Shown: positions 17,518 through 25,563 of the stretch, piece by piece
Numbering within the stretch: position 1 is the stretch's first letter
How the letters are laid out: every line of letters starts with the position of its first letter
From: a virus
DNA: 43,801 bases
Strand: one strand, 5' to 3'
IMG/VR virus record: IMGVR_UViG_3300045973_001282
Span: 1-43,801 of that record
Notes under the pieces: generated by a model
What the model was told of the DNA's origin: nothing
The model's input: only the letters and a program-made list of their open reading frames with translations
Database searches by the model: none
Position numbers and translations under genes: made by a program

Positions 17518-19662
17518 ATGGCAGTGACGACGACGTCGAACACCGCAATCTACGCCGGCAACGGGTCCGCCACCGTCTTCGGGGTGCCCTTCCGCTTCCT
17601 CGAGGCGAGCCACCTGGTGGTCACCGAGACCGACGCGCTCGGCAACGTGAGCACGCTCTCGCTGGGAAGCAACTACAGCGTCTCCGGCACCGGCCAGGCC
17701 TCGGGATCGATCACCTGCAGCTCGGCGCCGGCAAGCGGGACCACGCTCACCATCACCCGGGTGGTCCCTTACACCCAGCCCACGACCTTCCGACTCGCGG
17801 GCACCTTCTCGCCTCGTTCCCATGAGGACGGGTTCGACCGGGCCGCGATGGCCACGCAGCAGCTGGCCAACCTGGTGGGCGCCGACCCGGCGCAGAAGAG
17901 TTACGTCGACCAGGCCGTGAACGACCGGGTGGCGGCGGTCGGCGTACCGATGACCAACGCCAACCTGGCGACCGTGGTGGCCACCGGCCACGCGGTGGCC
18001 CGCACCCTCGCGGACCACCTGGCGACTCTGCCGGATGCTGCCATCACGGCAGCGGGGTCGCTGACTGCTCGGACGCTCGCAGTTCGAGCTGCTGACGTGG
18101 TCAACGTGAAGGACTTCGGAGCGGTGGGCGATGGGACCACCGACGACAGCGCAGCAATCCAGGCAGCCCTGGCCTCTGCCGTGAGCACCAAGGCCGAGGT
18201 CTTCTTCCCGGGTGGAACCTTCGTAGCCGCAAATCTGCCCGTGACTCCCGGGTTGCACCTGCGCGGCTCTGGTCGAGATCGAACCACCATCCTGAGCACC
18301 GATGGCAGCACGGTGTTCACGTCCACGACTACGGCGGGCCTCCTGGAGCACGTCATCATAGAGGGAATGACGATCTCCGGCCGCGGACCAGGGGTTGGAA
18401 CTGGCCACGGCATTCACATGCCCGATGATGGCTCCGGGTCGGGCGGAATCTTCCGGTCCACGTTCCGTGACCTCTACGTGGTCGGCTTCGGCGGCCGAGG
18501 CATCTACCTCCCGGGCTCCTGGAACATCACGCTCATCCACGTCGCCTCGGACAACTGCGGCGACAACCTGTTTGAGATCCAGGGTGGCAACACCACCACG
18601 ATGGTCGGCTGCTACGCCATGCGGGTGTCGCCGGGCAGAGTGGGCTATCGCATCTACGGCGGCAAGGTCACCATGATTGGCTGCAACGGCATCGACAACG
18701 CCGGAGCTGGCAGTGCGTCATGGGGGTGCTTCGGCAAGATCGCCCGCACAGCGTGGGCTGGGCTCACGGCATATTCCAGGGGAGACATCCGAGCGGTGGG
18801 CGGGTACGAGTACCTGTGCATCACCGCTGGTAACTCTGCGGCTTCTGGTGGGCCATCGGGATACACGCAGGACATCACCGACGGCACGGTGCACTGGGCA
18901 TACCTAGGAACCGCCGACACCGGGGCGACCAACTATGCCCGGATGACCCTGATTGGGTGCAACGTCGAGGCCTATCAGCTTCACGGCTTGCGCTTCAAGG
19001 ACGGGTCTTGGTTCACCTCCACCGCCAACACCTTCATCGCTTCCAGCGCCGGTGTCGTGCGCGCTCTCGTCTACGACTACTCGCCCGGTACCGGGGCAAC
19101 GATTGACAACGCCACGTCGATGCTCTCGTCCTACGGCGCCACCTTTGCCAATGGCACCGCAGTTCACGTTCTGACCGGGTCCTCACCGTTCACCATCCTG
19201 GGGGTCCCCGACGACGTGACGCTGCCGACCACCTACTGGTCCACGCCCTCCAACGCGGCCATCAAAATCGCGTCGATTACGACCGGCTACGAGTCGGTCT
19301 CGCTGTCGTCCTCCTTCTATTCCACCTCCGTGAAGGTGCCTTACTTCCATGCCGGGATCGGCCTGGTGGACAGGTTGATCACGCAGGCCAGCGTCGATCG
19401 TGGAGACGCCAGCCAGACGCTCACCGCGGGAACCGACAAGCAGATTCAGAGGTGGGCCACGGCACTAACCGCGAATCGAACCGTCACGCTCTCGACCACC
19501 GGAGCAGTCAACGGCGACACCTTCCGGGTGGTTCGCACCGGGCTGGGTGCCTTCACTCTGGACGTGGGTGGGCTCAAGACCATCCCCAGCTCCACGGCGG
19601 CATTCGTCGACGTGGCCTACGACGGGACGGCCTGGCGGCTCACCGGGTACGGGACGCTCTAG
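17518..19662 (+). CDS. Tailspike with T7-fibre-like N-terminus and pectate-lyase-type beta-helix
   Basis: This 714-residue receptor-binding protein has three visible parts. Residues 1-120 look like the virion-attachment domain shared by T7-type fibres and tailspikes (start MAVTTTSNTAIY, later RSHEDGFDRAAMATQQL). From about 193 it reads as a right-handed beta-helix of the pectate lyase superfamily, opening with VKDFGAVGDG at 197-206 and DDSAAIQAAL. Residues about 412-465 look like a CBM5/12-type insert (WAGLTAYSRGD ... DGTVHW). The spike probably binds and cuts a surface polysaccharide; the active residues cannot be named. Codon use becomes visibly less GC-biased from about 18040, suggesting that the receptor-binding part was exchanged. 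Confidence 0.85.
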   Translation: MAVTTTSNTAIYAGNGSATVFGVPFRFLEASHLVVTETDALGNVSTLSLGSNYSVSGTGQASGSITCSSAPASGTTLTITRVVPYTQPTTFRLAGTFSPRSHEDGFDRAAMATQQLANLVGADPAQKSYVDQAVNDRVAAVGVPMTNANLATVVATGHAVARTLADHLATLPDAAITAAGSLTARTLAVRAADVVNVKDFGAVGDGTTDDSAAIQAALASAVSTKAEVFFPGGTFVAANLPVTPGLHLRGSGRDRTTILSTDGSTVFTSTTTAGLLEHVIIEGMTISGRGPGVGTGHGIHMPDDGSGSGGIFRSTFRDLYVVGFGGRGIYLPGSWNITLIHVASDNCGDNLFEIQGGNTTTMVGCYAMRVSPGRVGYRIYGGKVTMIGCNGIDNAGAGSASWGCFGKIARTAWAGLTAYSRGDIRAVGGYEYLCITAGNSAASGGPSGYTQDITDGTVHWAYLGTADTGATNYARMTLIGCNVEAYQLHGLRFKDGSWFTSTANTFIASSAGVVRALVYDYSPGTGATIDNATSMLSSYGATFANGTAVHVLTGSSPFTILGVPDDVTLPTTYWSTPSNAAIKIASITTGYESVSLSSSFYSTSVKVPYFHAGIGLVDRLITQASVDRGDASQTLTAGTDKQIQRWATALTANRTVTLSTTGAVNGDTFRVVRTGLGAFTLDVGGLKTIPSSTAAFVDVAYDGTAWRLTGYGTL

Positions 19663-19672
19663 GAGGTCGGTC

Positions 19673-20350
19673 ATGCGCTCATTCACTCTTGCCCTGCTGC
19701 TCCTTGCCCCGGCCGCCGCATCGGCTCAGGGCATCTTTAGGACCCCATCGCTGCGCTCCGACCCCACCCGGACCAACTACGCGCTGCGAAGCGAGACGAG
19801 CTGCGTCTCCAACCTGGTGCAGGCGCCCTGGACCGGACAGGGCGCGACCGAGACCTGCACCTCGGACTCGGCGAGCTCGCCCTTCGGCGCTGCGACCGCC
19901 GAGACCTTCACCTTCCCGTCGGGTACGACCTCGATCTACCAGACGCCCACCACGGCCACTGCGTCGACCTTCACTGCCGGGGAGTGGTTCTCCGCGACTT
20001 CGGGAACCACCTCGATGGTGGCCGGGATGCAGTGCCCTGCGGCCAACAACGCCTTGTCCTGCGGCTGCTCCAGGTCGGACGGGGTCTTCTGCACGGCCAC
20101 GCCCTCGACGCGCTTCTGCTACGCACCGACAACTGTAGGAACCACGCCAGTCAGGGTATCCGTATCGATCACCTGCACCACGCCGCATACGACGCCCACC
20201 TGGCAGTTCTGCATGGGCGCTGGGACCTGCCCATCCGCCACCACTGGAACCCTGGTCGCCTGGGGATCTCAGCTCGAGGTCGGGACAGGGCTCACCAAGT
20301 ACATCGCCACCACCACTGCCGCCGTGAAGCGCGTCCGCCGCGTCATCTGA
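19673..20350 (+). CDS. Signal-peptide-bearing, Cys-rich jelly-roll-like protein
   Basis: This 225-residue protein has an ATG at 19673, 6 bases after AGGAGG, which overlaps the tailspike stop. The first 19 residues are a classical signal peptide (MRSF, a Leu/Ala core, ASA before the likely cut). The rest resembles the carbohydrate-binding beta-sandwich found in many phage head-spike or fibre proteins: a TNYALRSE start, a Trp about 30 residues on, and a C-terminal GSQLEVGTGLTKYI segment. About ten cysteines follow, which is unusual for a cytoplasmically assembled virion protein and suggests export and disulphides. Composition is less GC-rich, as in the tailspike beta-helix. Confidence 0.7.
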   Translation: MRSFTLALLLLAPAAASAQGIFRTPSLRSDPTRTNYALRSETSCVSNLVQAPWTGQGATETCTSDSASSPFGAATAETFTFPSGTTSIYQTPTTATASTFTAGEWFSATSGTTSMVAGMQCPAANNALSCGCSRSDGVFCTATPSTRFCYAPTTVGTTPVRVSVSITCTTPHTTPTWQFCMGAGTCPSATTGTLVAWGSQLEVGTGLTKYIATTTAAVKRVRRVI

Positions 20351-20360
20351 GGAGACCACC

Positions 20361-20774
20361 ATGAAGAAGCTCTTCGCCGTCCTGCTCGTCGCCCTCTTCG
20401 CCCTCCAGGCCCTGGCCACCACCACCTGGTCGAACGGCTCCTCGGCCCGCGTCTCCATCGCCACCTGCTCCACCGGCTCCGAGTCGGCGCCGACGCTGGC
20501 GACCCAGGGCCTCGAGCTCGCCAACGTCAGCGGCTTCACCGTCCACGCCGAGACGGCCGGCACGATGACCGCCGGCGGGGTCCTGCAGGCCTACCTCTAC
20601 AACCCCGAGAGCTCGAGCTGGATCCGCTCGCCCGACCTCGACCTGGTGGTCCAGGCCCTGGCCAAGCAGAGCTTCGCCGGCTTCCAGGTGACGAGCTACG
20701 CCGGCCGGCTCGCCTTCGTCCCCAGCGGCGTGGGCGTGGCGGTCACCGTCTACATCGTCGGGACCTTCCGCTAG
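20361..20774 (+). CDS. Small exported protein of unknown function
   Basis: This 137-residue protein starts at an ATG 6 bases after a GAGGAGA ribosome site. It has a clear signal peptide: MKK, a Leu/Val/Phe core, then ALA at about 17-19. The mature part is about 118 residues, Ser/Thr/Val-rich and apparently all beta, ending in VTVYIVGTFR. I do not recognise the family. It follows another signal-peptide gene and precedes small tail-type proteins, so it may decorate the cell surface or the virion after release. Unlike its upstream neighbour it has the normal GC-rich codon use of the phage. Confidence 0.65.
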   Translation: MKKLFAVLLVALFALQALATTTWSNGSSARVSIATCSTGSESAPTLATQGLELANVSGFTVHAETAGTMTAGGVLQAYLYNPESSSWIRSPDLDLVVQALAKQSFAGFQVTSYAGRLAFVPSGVGVAVTVYIVGTFR

Positions 20775-20777
20775 GCC

Positions 20778-21056
20778 ATGCGGAACCTCCGGGTCCAGTA
20801 CGAAGACTCCGAGCGGATCTCGCAAGAGATCACCGCACGGGGAGGCTCGTCTGAACCCGGGGTGCCCGTGCTGTCCATCAACACGATCCAGCTCGGAGGG
20901 CTCGACGCCTCGGCCTACCAGCAGGTCACGGCGCGGAGCGCGAAGCTCGGCGAGCTCGGCATCTGGGTGGGCGCCAGTCCGCCGGCGAGTCCCATCACCT
21001 ACGCCGCGTGGATCAGCGGCACCACCGGCTACTGGGGCTGGATCTCGACCCCGTAA
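20778..21056 (+). CDS. Small protein of the surface module, unknown function
   Basis: This 92-residue protein begins 4 bases after the preceding stop. The N-terminal half is polar and charged. The C-terminal half reads as a beta strand series with several Trp residues (IWVGASPP, AAWISG, YWGWIS). I do not recognise it. It lies in a run of six small same-strand genes between the tailspike and the lysis cassette. It could be a fibre-tip or assembly factor, but nothing in the sequence proves this. Confidence 0.6.
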   Translation: MRNLRVQYEDSERISQEITARGGSSEPGVPVLSINTIQLGGLDASAYQQVTARSAKLGELGIWVGASPPASPITYAAWISGTTGYWGWISTP

Positions 21057-21065
21057 GGAGAGCGC

Positions 21066-21473
21066 ATGGCGAACTGGACTCAGGAGGGCAGCAACTACGC
21101 CCTGACGCAGCTGGCGAAGGGCGGCATCATCGCCGCCGACACGCTCTATCTCGGCCTGGCTACGGCGGCGCCGGTCGCCGGCTCGACGCTGGCCACCATC
21201 TCCGAGCACACCACGGTCGGCGGCTACGGGCGGAAGCAGGTGACCTCGGCCAACTCCAACATCTCGGCCGGCGGCGTCCTGACCATGGGCGCGGCGGTCA
21301 CCTGGGGAACGGGCATCACCCTCACCAGCGCCACGCACTGGTTCCTCTGCACCTCGGCCAGCGGCACCGCCGGGAAGCTCATCGCCTGGGGCGCGCTCTC
21401 GGCCACCAGGTCGCTTACCACCGCCGACTCCCTGACCGAGCAGATCTCCGGCTCTGGCATCTCCATCAGCTGA
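21066..21473 (+). CDS. Tail fibre-type protein (phage gp80-like)
   Basis: This 135-residue protein is preceded by AAGGAGAGCGC. It resembles a small family of phage tail fibre proteins (the gp80-like type): a short N-terminal helix, a DTLYLGLATAAP strand, a GGYGRKQV turn and a C-terminal GALSATRSLTTADSL segment. These proteins are mostly beta and occur near receptor-binding genes in many siphoviruses and podoviruses. The family call is by pattern memory. Its neighbours on both sides are similar-sized beta-rich proteins, which supports a role at the virion surface. Confidence 0.6.
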   Translation: MANWTQEGSNYALTQLAKGGIIAADTLYLGLATAAPVAGSTLATISEHTTVGGYGRKQVTSANSNISAGGVLTMGAAVTWGTGITLTSATHWFLCTSASGTAGKLIAWGALSATRSLTTADSLTEQISGSGISIS

Positions 21474-21474
21474 C

Positions 21475-21849
21475 ATGGGCGCCTCCGGCACTGCCACCAT
21501 CGACTTCGGCGCCTTCCCGGGGTGCAGCGACGCCCACGTGGACGTGACGGGCCAGGGAGCCATCGTCGCCGGGTCGCTCGTCGAGGCGTGGCTCCGGCCG
21601 GCGGACACCGCCGATCACCTGGCGGACGAGCACTGGGTCGAGACGATCCGGGTGGTGGCCGGGAGCATCATCGCGGGGACCGGGTTCACCATCTACGCGG
21701 CAAACACCGGCCAAATCAACGAACCCCTGCCGGAGTGGCAGGGGACGGCCCGCACGACGGGTAGCGTCGGGACCATCCGGCCCGACACGGTGAGCGGCAT
21801 GGGCACGCGCCTCTACGGCCTCTGGTCGGTAGCGTGGGTTTGGAACTGA
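21475..21849 (+). CDS. Beta-rich phage protein of unknown function
   Basis: This 124-residue protein has an ATG one base after the previous TGA. It contains a repeated strand/turn pattern (TATIDFGAFPG, HVDVTGQGAIVAGSLVEAWLRP, ADEHWVETIRVVAGSIIAG, FTIYAANTG) and ends in YGLWSVAWVWN. This arrangement, in particular the SLVEAWLRP and FTIYA segments, is one I associate with small hypothetical proteins next to tail fibre genes in other phages, but no function is known to me. Tight spacing suggests co-translation with the upstream fibre-type protein. Confidence 0.65.
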   Translation: MGASGTATIDFGAFPGCSDAHVDVTGQGAIVAGSLVEAWLRPADTADHLADEHWVETIRVVAGSIIAGTGFTIYAANTGQINEPLPEWQGTARTTGSVGTIRPDTVSGMGTRLYGLWSVAWVWN

Positions 21850-21859
21850 AAGGGACGAC

Positions 21860-22531
21860 ATGGCGATCCAGCAGCAGGGATACAGCGGCACCATCTCGGA
21901 GATCGAAGCGGGGACGCGGGCGCAGCGGGTGGTCGCCAAGCCCTTCGACCACGGCGCGCTCGGCGCCTACCGATACGGCGGCCTGTCGGGCATCCTGCCG
22001 GCGGCGCTCGCGGCCAACTCGGAGATCTTCCAGTTCCGCTGGACGGACGCGACCCGGCTCTGCGTCGTGCGGAAGATCCGCATCAGCGCCTCGGTCACCA
22101 CCACCTTCTTCGCTGCTGGCGTGCCGGTGCAGATCGACCTGGTGAAGGCCACCGGGTGGACCGTCGCCGGTTCGGGCGGCACGCGCGCCACGCCCGCCGC
22201 CATGCTGAAGCGCGAGACCTCGATGGGGTCGACGCTGGTGGCCGCCAACGACATCGGGATCGCGTCCACCGCCGCCCTCACCGCCGGGACGAAGACCCTG
22301 GAAACGCTGTCGATGGCAACGATCCTGGCGGGCGGCCCGATCACCGCCTCGCTCAACGGCACGATCATCCCTCCGGGCACGGTCCTCTGGGAGTCGGAGG
22401 TGGGTGACGGCGAGCACCCGCTCATCCTGGCGCAGAACGAAGGGTTCGTCATCCGCAGCGTGGCCGTCCCCGCCACCGGCACATGGCAGGCGGCCATCGG
22501 CATCGACTGGACCGAGGTCGCGAGCTTCTAA
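21860..22531 (+). CDS. Beta-rich structural-type protein, unknown function
   Basis: This 223-residue protein follows AAAGGGACG. The N-terminus (MAIQQQGYSGTISEIEAGTRAQRV) is the type seen in phage minor structural proteins. The rest is a series of Thr/Ala/Val-rich strands ending in GTWQAAIGIDWTEVASF. It is separated from its neighbours by only a few bases on both sides. It could be a fibre or receptor-binding accessory protein. No catalytic motif was found. Confidence 0.65.
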   Translation: MAIQQQGYSGTISEIEAGTRAQRVVAKPFDHGALGAYRYGGLSGILPAALAANSEIFQFRWTDATRLCVVRKIRISASVTTTFFAAGVPVQIDLVKATGWTVAGSGGTRATPAAMLKRETSMGSTLVAANDIGIASTAALTAGTKTLETLSMATILAGGPITASLNGTIIPPGTVLWESEVGDGEHPLILAQNEGFVIRSVAVPATGTWQAAIGIDWTEVASF

Positions 22532-22534
22532 GCC

Positions 22535-23152
22535 ATGTCCCTCCTCCTCGCGCTCCTCGGTGGTGGTGGCGGCTCGGTCTACACCGAGACCGCCTCCGCC
22601 GCCGGCGTGGCGTCGGTAGCAGGGGCCGACGTGCTCCTGGCCGTCGAGGTGGCCACCGCGGGCGGTAGCGCGAGCGTCACCGCGGCCGACGCCGCGCAGC
22701 GGGTGGAGACCGGAGCGGCCGGCGCCACCGCCACCGTCACCGGGACGGACGCCTGGCTCGGGGTCGAGACGGCCAGCGCCGCGGCGGCAGCGGTCGTCAT
22801 GGGCGCGGACGCGGCAGCCCGGGTCGAGGTGGCGAGCGCCGCCGGCGCCGCGGTGGTCACCGGGACCGACGCCCTGCAGCTGCTCGAGCTCGCGGCCGCC
22901 GGCGGCATCGTCTCGGTCGCCGGCGTCGACGCGGCCGTCCTCCTCGAGCTCGCCGCGGTGGCCGCCACGGCCTCGGTGAACGGCACCGACGTCTTCTACT
23001 CGGGCAGCGGCACCATCTACACCGAGACGGCCAGCGCGGCCGCCACGGCGAGCGTCAACGGGCGGGACTTCTTCCTGCCGAACGGGCTCGCCCTGGTGTC
23101 CCCTGGCGGGCAGCTGGGCCTGAAGGTCTGGAATGGGAGCGCGTGGACATGA
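22535..23152 (+). CDS. Ala-rich protein made of eight 20-residue repeats
   Basis: This 205-residue protein starts with a short hydrophobic segment and a Gly5 run. Seven 20-residue units follow in direct tandem (residues 18-157). After a 6-residue break an eighth partial unit follows (about 164-183). The unit reads roughly E-x-A-S-A-A-x-x-A-S-V-x-G-x-D-A-x-x-x-V, so its Glu, Val, Gly and Asp recur at fixed spacing. The C-terminus (PGGQLGLKVWNGSAWT) looks like the tip of many small phage fibre proteins. A repeating beta stalk or adhesin-like rod is a reasonable inference. The gene is the last before the lysis cassette and its stop overlaps the next start (ATGA). Confidence 0.7.
   Translation: MSLLLALLGGGGGSVYTETASAAGVASVAGADVLLAVEVATAGGSASVTAADAAQRVETGAAGATATVTGTDAWLGVETASAAAAAVVMGADAAARVEVASAAGAAVVTGTDALQLLELAAAGGIVSVAGVDAAVLLELAAVAATASVNGTDVFYSGSGTIYTETASAAATASVNGRDFFLPNGLALVSPGGQLGLKVWNGSAWT
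22586..23083 (+). repeat. Degenerate 60-bp tandem repeat (8 units) encoding 20-residue motifs
   Basis: Seven units of 60 bases run from 22586 to 23005 and an eighth follows at about 23024-23083. Conservation is clear at the protein level and much weaker in the DNA, so the duplications are old or kept by selection on the protein. Copies differ mostly at the residues between the fixed Glu, Ala-Ser, Val, Gly and Asp positions. Confidence 0.75.
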
Positions 23153-23433
23153 GCACTGAAGTACTCCTGCAGCTAGCCGGTCTGCTTGGCACCTTGCTGA
23201 TCGCCATCCTGGCCTGGTCCCTGCGTCGCAACATTCAGTCGCTGGATGGCCAGATCAAGAACGTCGCCACCGACGTGCGCCAGCTCGCCGCCCAGGGCGC
23301 GCGCCACGGCGAGTCGCTCGCCGCCGGCGTCCAGCAGTTCAAGGCCGTCGAGAAGCGGCTCGACAAGCTCGAGGAGAAGCAGGACCAGTTCCAGGCCGAC
23401 TGCATCGCCTGCCGGACGGGCCGCGGCCCATGA
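23149..23433 (+). CDS. Membrane-anchored coiled-coil protein, lysis cassette
   Basis: This 94-residue protein uses the ATG that overlaps the previous stop (ATGA); an in-frame GTG lies 6 bases upstream. Residues about 5-24 form one hydrophobic membrane span. A long amphipathic helix follows (about 30-80) with heptad-like Leu/Val spacing, and a CxxC pair (CIAC) lies near the C-terminus. One span plus coiled coil next to a lysozyme fits a holin accessory or spanin-type protein, but the sequence does not decide between them. Confidence 0.6.
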   Translation: MSTEVLLQLAGLLGTLLIAILAWSLRRNIQSLDGQIKNVATDVRQLAAQGARHGESLAAGVQQFKAVEKRLDKLEEKQDQFQADCIACRTGRGP

Positions 23434-23723
23434 CCCCTGCCGACTACATGGTCCTGGCGATCTCCGTCTCGCTGGTGCTCATCCTGGCGGTGGTGCTGGT
23501 GGTCTCTATCGGCCGGCTCAAGGTCTGGGAGGCGAACCGCCAGGACGCCCACGAGCGCCGCGCCACGGAGCGCGAGAAGCGCGCCTTGGAGCGGCACGAC
23601 CTCCAGATGCGCGCGCTCGACCACAACAGGGCGATGACGCTCCAGGCGGTCAACCAGAGGATGCGGCTCGAGGACGTGGTGGGCGAACTGGACAGGCGGC
23701 TCACGGCCCTGGAGGCACGCTGA
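23430..23723 (+). CDS. Second single-span coiled-coil protein, lysis cassette
   Basis: This 97-residue protein has an ATGA overlap with the preceding gene. Residues about 7-28 are a strong hydrophobic span. The rest is a highly charged helix (Arg/Glu/His-rich, then a Leu-heptad stretch LEDVVGELDRRLTALEAR). Its architecture matches its upstream neighbour, so the two may be a paired envelope-spanning complex. Its own TGA overlaps the endolysin ATG (TGATG). Confidence 0.6.
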   Translation: MTPADYMVLAISVSLVLILAVVLVVSIGRLKVWEANRQDAHERRATEREKRALERHDLQMRALDHNRAMTLQAVNQRMRLEDVVGELDRRLTALEAR

Positions 23724-24238
23724 TGGACATGGCCCAGCTGGTGAAGGACCTCACCGTCGACGAGGGCCGAAGGCTCAAGCCCTACCGAGACAGCCTCGGC
23801 TTCCTGACCATCGGGGTGGGCCGATGCCTCGACAAGATCGGCCTCACCTCCGAGGAGGCGGTCTGGTTCTTCCAGGCCGACCTCAAGCGCGTCTGGCGTG
23901 GGCTGCAGGATGGGATCACCGAGGCCGAGTGCGATCTCCTGCTGCAGAACGACATCAACCGGGAATGGGAAGCGCTCCGCGCCCACCACCCCTGGGTCGA
24001 CCAGCTCGACGAGGTCCGCCAGGGCGTGCTGGCCAACATGGCCTTCAACCTTGGCGTCGACCCTCCGGGCCACCTGCTCGAGTTCGTCTCCGTGCTCGGC
24101 GCGGTGAAGTCCGGGCGGTACGGCGACGCGGCGGGCCTGATGCTCGTCACCCTCTGGGCCAAGCAGGTGGGTCCGCGGGCCTTCCGGCTCGCGGAGAAGA
24201 TGCGGACCGGCCAGGCGCCCGTCCTGGAGGTCGCATGA
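23723..24238 (+). CDS. Endolysin, T4-lysozyme-type muramidase (GH24)
   Basis: This 171-residue enzyme cuts the glycan strands of peptidoglycan at the end of infection. The catalytic triad has the exact spacing of T4 lysozyme: Glu14, Asp23 and Thr29 (DEGRRLKPYRD followed by SLGFLTIGVGR). The C-terminal lobe holds the usual NMAFNLGV segment and a Trp-Ala-Lys-Gln stretch before RAFRLAEKMRTG. No signal peptide or signal-anchor is visible, so it should need a holin to reach the wall. The start overlaps the upstream stop. Length is normal for the family. Confidence 0.92.
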   Translation: MDMAQLVKDLTVDEGRRLKPYRDSLGFLTIGVGRCLDKIGLTSEEAVWFFQADLKRVWRGLQDGITEAECDLLLQNDINREWEALRAHHPWVDQLDEVRQGVLANMAFNLGVDPPGHLLEFVSVLGAVKSGRYGDAAGLMLVTLWAKQVGPRAFRLAEKMRTGQAPVLEVA

Positions 24239-24549
24239 TTCAGCCGCTCAACGGGACTCGCACCCTCGTCGCCGTCCTCTTCGCCATCACAGCTCTGACG
24301 CTCGGCCTCTGGTTCATCGTGGCCGACCAGCGGCACATGGCCTACGGGGCCTTCTCGCTCGCCATCGTCGGCGTAGTCGGGGCCATCGCCACCAAGGCCT
24401 CGGTCGACGCCCTGTCCGCCGGCGACGGGACCAAGGGGGCCTGGGCCAACCTGACCACGCCGAAGAAGCCCGGGGAGCCGCCGGCGCCAGAGCCGCCCCC
24501 GCCGGCCGGCACGGTCGAGACCAAGACGACAACCACGGTGACGCCGTGA
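24235..24549 (+). CDS. Putative holin (two membrane spans)
   Basis: This 104-residue protein has an ATGA overlap with the endolysin. Two hydrophobic segments (about residues 10-27 and 37-56) are separated by a short polar turn. They are followed by a Pro/Thr-rich tail with an EPPPP stretch. Size, spans and position directly after the endolysin fit a class II holin. The hydrophilic tail is proline-rich rather than strongly basic, which is less typical, so the call is by context. Confidence 0.55.
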   Translation: MIQPLNGTRTLVAVLFAITALTLGLWFIVADQRHMAYGAFSLAIVGVVGAIATKASVDALSAGDGTKGAWANLTTPKKPGEPPAPEPPPPAGTVETKTTTTVTP

Positions 24550-25325
24550 CCCGCCTCCGCGCCATCCTCACCGCCTGGTGGTTCCTGCCCCTGCTGCTCC
24601 TCCTGGCGGGCCTCTGGCTGGCCTGGCAGCTGAACGCCGGACGGGAGAGCGAGGCGACCGCCCGCCGCCTGGCGGACGAGGCCCGGCTGCGCGCCGAGGG
24701 CATCCTGGTGGTGGAGCAGGCCAAGGGTCGGGACCTCGAGGCGGAGGCGCGCCGGCTGGGCGCCAGGGTGCCGGAGCTGGAGGCCGAGCTCGAGCGGGCG
24801 CGCAAGGCCGCGCCGGGCGCCCGGGTGACCGGGACCGTCTCGACCTCCACCGGCGGGGTGGTCGCCGGCGGGTCGCCCCGGCCCGGCCCGGCCTGCCCGG
24901 CGGCCGCGCCCCCCGCCGCCGCTCCGGCGCCGCCGTCCGGCCCGCCCGCGCCGGCCTGCGTCCTGGCCGACGGGGACGTGGGGGAGATCCGCGTCGACCA
25001 GGTCGCCATGGAGACGCGCGAAGGCGCGCAGCTGCTGGTGGGCTCGACCTCGGCCTGGCGCCTCGACCCGGGGCCGGCCACCAAGGTCATGTCGGGCAGC
25101 TTCCGGTCGGCCCTCTCGACGGCCAAGACCGAGCCGCCGCCGGCGCCGCCGGGGTGGGGGGCCGGGCTCTACGCCGGGGTCTCGCGCGAGGGGTGGGCGC
25201 TGGGGCCTGCTCTGGCGCTCCCGCCGGCCCGCCTGTGGGCGCTGCAGCTCGAGGTGGTCCTCGGAGCCGGGGTCGGTCCCGGCGGCGTCTGGACGGGCGC
25301 TGGAACGGCCCTGGCGCGGTGGTAG
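24546..25325 (+). CDS. Spanin-like protein with N-terminal anchor and Pro-rich periplasmic part
   Basis: This 259-residue protein starts with GTG overlapping the putative holin stop (GTGA). Residues about 8-27 form an N-terminal span. A charged helix (about 33-90) follows, as in Rz-type inner-membrane spanins. Next come a Pro/Ala-rich segment (about 105-137) and a beta-rich C-terminal domain with alternating Gly and hydrophobic residues (GLYAGVS ... LEVVLGAGVG) that could be an outer-membrane-facing hairpin. It may be an i-spanin or a single-protein spanin. No lipoprotein box was found, and no separate o-spanin was seen in another frame. Confidence 0.5.
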   Translation: MTRLRAILTAWWFLPLLLLLAGLWLAWQLNAGRESEATARRLADEARLRAEGILVVEQAKGRDLEAEARRLGARVPELEAELERARKAAPGARVTGTVSTSTGGVVAGGSPRPGPACPAAAPPAAAPAPPSGPPAPACVLADGDVGEIRVDQVAMETREGAQLLVGSTSAWRLDPGPATKVMSGSFRSALSTAKTEPPPAPPGWGAGLYAGVSREGWALGPALALPPARLWALQLEVVLGAGVGPGGVWTGAGTALARW

Positions 25326-25386
25326 GCGGGCGGCCCTGGTAGGGCGGGTGGTTGCGCTGGGCCGCGCACGTCCACAAGTGTGGGAC

Positions 25387-25563
25387 ATGGCCCCCGCCCC
25401 TGACCCCCGCCCGTTGACGCCTGCCCAGCACCTCCTCGTCGCGGCCGCCCTACGGCGCGCCGCGGCGCTGGAGCTGGCGCTGGGCGACGACGTGGCGGCG
25501 GGCCGGAGGCTGCTCGTCCTGGTCGAAGAGGCGCGCCAGGGCCGGGCGGCGGCCGCGCAGTAG
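25387..25563 (+). CDS. Possible small protein before attP
   Basis: This is a 58-codon ORF from an ATG at 25387 (an alternative GTG lies at 25348). It encodes an Ala/Leu/Arg-rich helix (TPAQHLLVAAALRRAAALELALG). Third-position bias is acceptable, but composition alone allows this by chance in GC-rich DNA. The ribosome site is poor. It is the last ORF of the rightward late operon. Bases 25326-25386 hold no gene; a small GCCCT/AGGGC hairpin at about 25334-25346 is the only structure seen there. Confidence 0.3.
   Translation: MAPAPDPRPLTPAQHLLVAAALRRAAALELALGDDVAAGRRLLVLVEEARQGRAAAAQ

Noticed and set aside
22586-23083. CRISPR-like regular repeat spacing
   Set aside because: The 60-bp period encodes a conserved 20-residue protein repeat; the DNA units are diverged and there are no unique spacers.
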